Shown here piece by piece: positions 60,711 through 64,000 of a stretch of DNA of 64,000 nucleotides. The notes under the pieces were generated by a model. That model worked only from the letters and a program-made list of their open reading frames with translations. It did no database searches and was not told the DNA's origin. The translations under genes were made by a program, and so were the position numbers. This DNA is from Brevibacillus formosus. GTDB lineage: Bacteria; Bacillota; Bacilli; Brevibacillales; Brevibacillaceae. The DNA lies in the NCBI RefSeq assembly GCF_003013405.1, contig NZ_PXZL01000001.1, positions 496,001 to 560,000 of the forward strand. The letters run 5' to 3'. Position 1 is the stretch's first letter. Each line of letters opens with the position of its first letter.

Positions 60711-62026
60711 GCATCCTAGATCTCTCGAAGTACAAGCACATGCTGCATGGATTAGATCCGATGCGCGTGAATGGCAAAGTGACACAGGTTGTTGGACTCA
60801 CTATTGAGTCGCAAGGGCCAGAAGTGAAATTAGGCGAGATATGCCACCTATATCCGGCTAACACAAAGGAACCGATCATCGCAGAAGTGGTTGGCTTTCG
60901 TGAAAACAAAGTGCTGCTCATGCCACTAGGCGAATTGACCGAAATTGGTCCAGGTTGTGATGTGGTCGCGACAGGACGATCGTTAGATGTAAAAGTTGGA
61001 CCTGAAATATTGGGTTCGATCCTCGATGGACTGGGGCGCCCCTATCAAGGTTCACTGCCTTTTGGGCTGACGTCCTATCCTACCAACAATATGCCGCCCA
61101 ATCCGATCCTTCGACCGCGCATTCAAGAACCATTGAGTGTAGGTGTGAGAGCGATAGATGGTCTTCTTACCATCGGGAAAGGTCAGCGGGTCGGCATCTT
61201 CGCTGGGTCAGGGGTAGGAAAAAGTACATTGATGGGAATGATCGCTCGAAATACTACGGCAGATATCAATGTGATTGGTCTCATTGGAGAACGCGGCCGT
61301 GAAGTCATGGAGTTTATCGAGCGCGATCTTGGGGAAGAAGGACTAAAGCGGTCTGTTGTTGTCGTAGCTACTTCCGATCAACCCGCTATGATTCGAATCA
61401 AGGGAGCGATGATTGCGACTTCCATAGCGGAATATTTCCGCGATCGTGGAATGAATGTCATGCTCATGATGGATTCGGTCACGCGCTTTGCCATGGCACA
61501 ACGTGAGGTGGGCCTGGCAATCGGGGAACCGCCGGCTACGCGTGGTTATACGCCATCGGTGTTTGCGATGCTGCCAAAGCTGATGGAGCGTGCAGGAACA
61601 GCGGATAAGGGAAGTATTACGGCCTTTTATACCGTGTTGGTTGACTCAGACGACATGAACGATCCGATTGCGGATGCGGCGCGGGGGATATTGGACGGTC
61701 ACATCGTTCTTGACCGAAAAATTGCTCACAAAGGTCACTTTCCCGCTATTGACGTGATGGCGAGTGTTAGTCGTGTCATGAATGAAATCGTCGATAGTAA
61801 CCATTTGGATGCTGCTCGTCAGCTGAAAAAACATTTGGCTACGTTTCGTGAAGCGGAGGACCTCATCAATATTGGGGCGTACAAGCCGGGAAGCAATCGG
61901 GAAATCGATGCAGCCATTCGCTATCGCGATATCATTTCTGGTTTTACGGCACAAGGAACGCATGAACCTTCTACTTTGCAGGGCGCTATCCAAGCGTTGA
62001 CAGCTCATTTCGGAGGAGTGAACTAA
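60707..62026 (+). CDS. fliI: Flagellum-specific ATPase FliI
   Basis: FliI powers and orders export of flagellar subunits. The protein has 439 residues. Walker A GSGVGKS lies in FAGSGVGKSTLMGMIARN. Walker B is in VMLMMDSVTRFAMAQREVGL, and GEPPATRGYTPSVFAMLPKL is the F1-beta-like signature. Its ATG overlaps the fliH stop. fliJ follows after 1 bp. Confidence 0.98.
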   Translation: MSILDLSKYKHMLHGLDPMRVNGKVTQVVGLTIESQGPEVKLGEICHLYPANTKEPIIAEVVGFRENKVLLMPLGELTEIGPGCDVVATGRSLDVKVGPEILGSILDGLGRPYQGSLPFGLTSYPTNNMPPNPILRPRIQEPLSVGVRAIDGLLTIGKGQRVGIFAGSGVGKSTLMGMIARNTTADINVIGLIGERGREVMEFIERDLGEEGLKRSVVVVATSDQPAMIRIKGAMIATSIAEYFRDRGMNVMLMMDSVTRFAMAQREVGLAIGEPPATRGYTPSVFAMLPKLMERAGTADKGSITAFYTVLVDSDDMNDPIADAARGILDGHIVLDRKIAHKGHFPAIDVMASVSRVMNEIVDSNHLDAARQLKKHLATFREAEDLINIGAYKPGSNREIDAAIRYRDIISGFTAQGTHEPSTLQGAIQALTAHFGGVN

Positions 62027-62027
62027 C

Positions 62028-62474
62028 GTGCGTGTGTTTCAGTTTCATCTCCAAAAGGTCCTTGATTTAAAGGAAAAAGAAAAAGAACAAGCAGAGTGGG
62101 CTTTCGGAAAGTCGATCCAGCGTAAAAACGAAGAAGAGTGGAAGCTTTCTCAACTAACCGAGCATCATGACGAGATGACGATGAAGCTCCAGGAAGTACA
62201 GATGCAGACATGCAGTGCTGCGCAGCTCATTTCCATTACGCAATATCAGCAGTCTGTTGCGAGATCCATCCAGAATCAGCAGCGTACCTTGCATGGTTGT
62301 GAACAGGATGTGGAACGCTGTCAGTCACGATTGACGGAACGTATGAAAGAGTCCCAGCTATGGCAACGCCTTCGGGAAAAGTCGCTCCACCAATTTCTGG
62401 ACGACCAGAAGCAAAGAGAGCAAAAAGAGTTGGATGAGATCGGTACGCAGCTCTATCTTCGCCGAAGCTACTGA
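62028..62474 (+). CDS. fliJ: Flagellar export chaperone FliJ
   Basis: FliJ is the central-stalk-like coiled coil of the export ATPase. The protein has 148 residues and a GTG start behind GGAGG. It begins VFQFHLQKVLDLKEKEKEQA after the first residues. The whole chain is a charged two-helix coiled coil, as usual for FliJ. It lies directly after fliI. Confidence 0.93.
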   Translation: MRVFQFHLQKVLDLKEKEKEQAEWAFGKSIQRKNEEEWKLSQLTEHHDEMTMKLQEVQMQTCSAAQLISITQYQQSVARSIQNQQRTLHGCEQDVERCQSRLTERMKESQLWQRLREKSLHQFLDDQKQREQKELDEIGTQLYLRRSY

Positions 62475-62486
62475 GGGAGGTTCCAA

Positions 62487-63389
62487 ATGGAAGAAATCCA
62501 AGAAGAACGGGAATACGGCAGGTGGGAATGGTTCTTTTATATGATTGTCATTCCTGCACTGTTTGCCAGCCTCCTTGGCGGTGTGCTCCTGAGCTTGCTC
62601 GGAGTAAACGTGTTAGGGACTGTTCTCCACTGGGCTAACTCCATACCGTACGTGGAAAAATTAGTCCCGGACGACTATGCAGCAACTCCCGGCTCAGAAG
62701 AACAACCTGACATGGACAAACAAGTGGCAACCCTACAGCAAGATCAAGCAAAAAACCAGCAGCAGATCACCTCTTTAAAAGAAGAGTCAGCAAAGAAAGA
62801 TGCCACCATTGCGGCGCTGGAAAAGCAACTCGATGATGTAAACAAGGCAATGGAAGACAAGCGTGCGACTGAGGAAGAGCGTCAGAAGCAGTTTGCAGAT
62901 TTGGCGAAAGTGTATACAACCATGTCACCCAAAAATGCGGCGGCCATCATTGAAAATCTAAAACTGCAAGAGTCGGTTGCCGTCATGACAAAAATGAAGC
63001 CTGTACAACAGGCAGACATTTTGGCCAAGATGGAACCGAAGAAAGCTGCGGATATTTCCATCTTGTTAAAAGATTCAGTAGTGAACAAAGATGATGACAT
63101 CGCAGCTCTGCAACAACGTGTTGATGTTCTGGCAAAGGCGTTAAGTGATACGCGTGATGGTTCAGAATCTGCAGAGGATCTGAAAAAGACGTTCGCTCAA
63201 TTGCCTCCAGCGGATGCTGCAGCTATCATTCGTTCGCTTATGCAGACAAACCAGGGCCAAGCTATTGCCTTAATGAAGAATTTGCCTGTGGATAAACGCG
63301 CACAAACTCTCTCTGCGATCGCCAATGAAGACAAGAAAGAAGATGGCAATCTGGCGGCTCGCATCACGACAGAGTTGCTTCGAAAATAG
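62487..63389 (+). CDS. ylxF: MotE/YlxF family protein with MgtE-N-like domain
   Basis: The protein has 300 residues. One membrane span (about 14-40, FFYMIVIPALFASLLGGVLL) leads into an extracytoplasmic coiled coil (about 75-135). The C-terminal MgtE-N-like domain has two related parts: MSPKNAAAIIENLKLQESVA and LPPADAAAIIRSLMQTNQG. B. subtilis YlxF is in the same place, and Gram-negative MotE chaperones MotC. A role in motor or hook assembly is inferred. The ATG follows GGGAGG. Confidence 0.9.
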   Translation: MEEIQEEREYGRWEWFFYMIVIPALFASLLGGVLLSLLGVNVLGTVLHWANSIPYVEKLVPDDYAATPGSEEQPDMDKQVATLQQDQAKNQQQITSLKEESAKKDATIAALEKQLDDVNKAMEDKRATEEERQKQFADLAKVYTTMSPKNAAAIIENLKLQESVAVMTKMKPVQQADILAKMEPKKAADISILLKDSVVNKDDDIAALQQRVDVLAKALSDTRDGSESAEDLKKTFAQLPPADAAAIIRSLMQTNQGQAIALMKNLPVDKRAQTLSAIANEDKKEDGNLAARITTELLRK

Positions 63390-63450
63390 ATTGAGCAATC
63401 AACTGTTTTCGTTCCTATAAGCAACAAATTAAAAAGAGGAGGTGAACGAG

Positions 63451-64000
63451 ATGAATGTGGCCAATTTGACTCCTGCAGTAGGATCAGCAGGATCTGTTAC
63501 AGCGACACCCGTAGTGAATCCGGGAGGAACGGGTTTAGGTCAAATGTTTTCCATGCAATTGATGCAGGTGTTGGATCAGGTGGGGAACGCAGAAGAGACA
63601 GCGGTTGCGTCCGAAGGTTTAAGTGAAGAGGATATGCTAGCATTAGCTGATCTCATGGCATTACTTGCCCAACTGCTTGGTTCTGGTCAAGCTACGCAAG
63701 ACGAATTACCGCCTGACACCCAAGAAAAGTTTGCAACTGCAATTGAACAGCTCTTGGGTAAAGCGCAAGGAAATGCTGGTCAAGTGAGTGAGGATTTAAA
63801 GCAGATTCTAGCTAACCTGAAAAAAGGGGAAGCAACACCAAACGAACTGGACAAGCTGGCAGCTCTTCTCGAATCCCTGAAAAATCAAAAAGGAAGTGCG
63901 GAGGAGTCAAAACGAAGTGGACTGAACTTGCGATCCGATGTGATGGCAAACATGAACACAACCCAACAGGACTCGTTTAAGACGATTTCTCCACTGCGCT
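63451..64000 (+). CDS. fliK: Flagellar hook-length control protein FliK, N-terminal part, cut by window end
   Basis: The open frame starts at the ATG at 63451, 8 bp behind AGAGGAGGTG, and runs past the window end without a stop (about 183 residues visible). It begins MNVANLTPAVGSAGSVTATP and is rich in Gln, Leu, Ala and Gly, with the segment LGQMFSMQLMQVLDQVGNAE that is typical of Bacillus FliK starts. Position after ylxF matches fliK in B. subtilis. The conserved C-terminal Flg_hook domain would lie outside, so the name rests on position and composition. Confidence 0.82.
   Translation, partial: MNVANLTPAVGSAGSVTATPVVNPGGTGLGQMFSMQLMQVLDQVGNAEETAVASEGLSEEDMLALADLMALLAQLLGSGQATQDELPPDTQEKFATAIEQLLGKAQGNAGQVSEDLKQILANLKKGEATPNELDKLAALLESLKNQKGSAEESKRSGLNLRSDVMANMNTTQQDSFKTISPLR

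Noticed and set aside
1-64000. tRNA, rRNA, SRP RNA, insertion sequences or attachment sites
   Set aside because: I saw no cloverleaf with a CCA end or T-loop, no rRNA segments, no transposase motifs and no integrase with flanking repeats. XerC belongs to the chromosomal cod operon.

Overview
The window reads as the core chromosome of a Gram-positive, spore-former-type Firmicute. It is most probably Brevibacillus (Paenibacillaceae). This rests on strong AAGGAGG ribosome sites, many GTG and TTG starts, protein sequences that follow Bacillus subtilis closely, and the gene order rplS-rbgA-rnhB-ylqG-ylqH ... sucCD-dprA-topA-trmFO-xerC-hslVU-codY-flgBC-fliEFGHIJ-(ylxF)-fliK. The genus is an inference. 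No rRNA, tRNA, CRISPR array, insertion sequence or replication origin was seen.

Region 1 (1-5000) holds the end of a Lon-type PDZ protease (ylbL/sepM), a DUF177 protein, rpmF, a DeoR-family regulator and a three-gene ABC exporter (two DUF990-type permeases and an ATPase). A folded leader and a terminator-like hairpin precede the exporter. Region 2 (5000-16800) is the phospholipid and fatty-acid operon fapR-plsX-fabH-fabD-fabG-acpP-fabF, with a consensus promoter and a FapR operator, followed by rnc-smc-ftsY. Region 3 (16800-26700) is the SRP, ribosome and RNA-processing block ylxM-ffh-rpsP-khpA-ylqD-rimM-trmD-rplS-lepB-rbgA-rnhB. It ends with a FliK-like protein, an FlhB-tail-like protein and yraN.

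Region 4 (26700-44800) is an accessory stretch lying where B. subtilis goes directly from ylqH to sucC. It contains a six-repeat Ig-like secreted protein. It also has a small NAD/ADP-ribose and RNA-repair cluster: a COG3541-type nucleotidyltransferase, a NADAR protein, a truncated COG4551 phosphatase and the RNA 2'-phosphotransferase kptA. A patch of decayed immunity-type genes, an HD hydrolase and comM follow. After these come a repeat protein of unknown role, lipoproteins, small membrane proteins, a broken XRE regulator and a chagasin-type protease inhibitor. The stretch ends with a c-di-GMP operon (EAL, unknown, CBS-CBS-GGDEF) that has an apparent attenuator in its leader, then YbjQ, SCP2, AlbA_2 and lipoprotein genes.

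Region 5 (44800-64000) returns to core synteny: sucC-sucD, dprA, topA, trmFO, xerC, hslV, hslU, codY, and then the start of the large flagellar operon (flgB to the N-terminal part of fliK, cut by the window end).

The most interesting signals are the ADP-ribose/RNA-repair cluster, the orphan terminator in the c-di-GMP operon leader, the FliK-like/FlhB-tail-like pair outside the flagellar operon, several unexplained palindromes and leaders, and the HslV N-terminus, which supports a threonine rather than a serine nucleophile.
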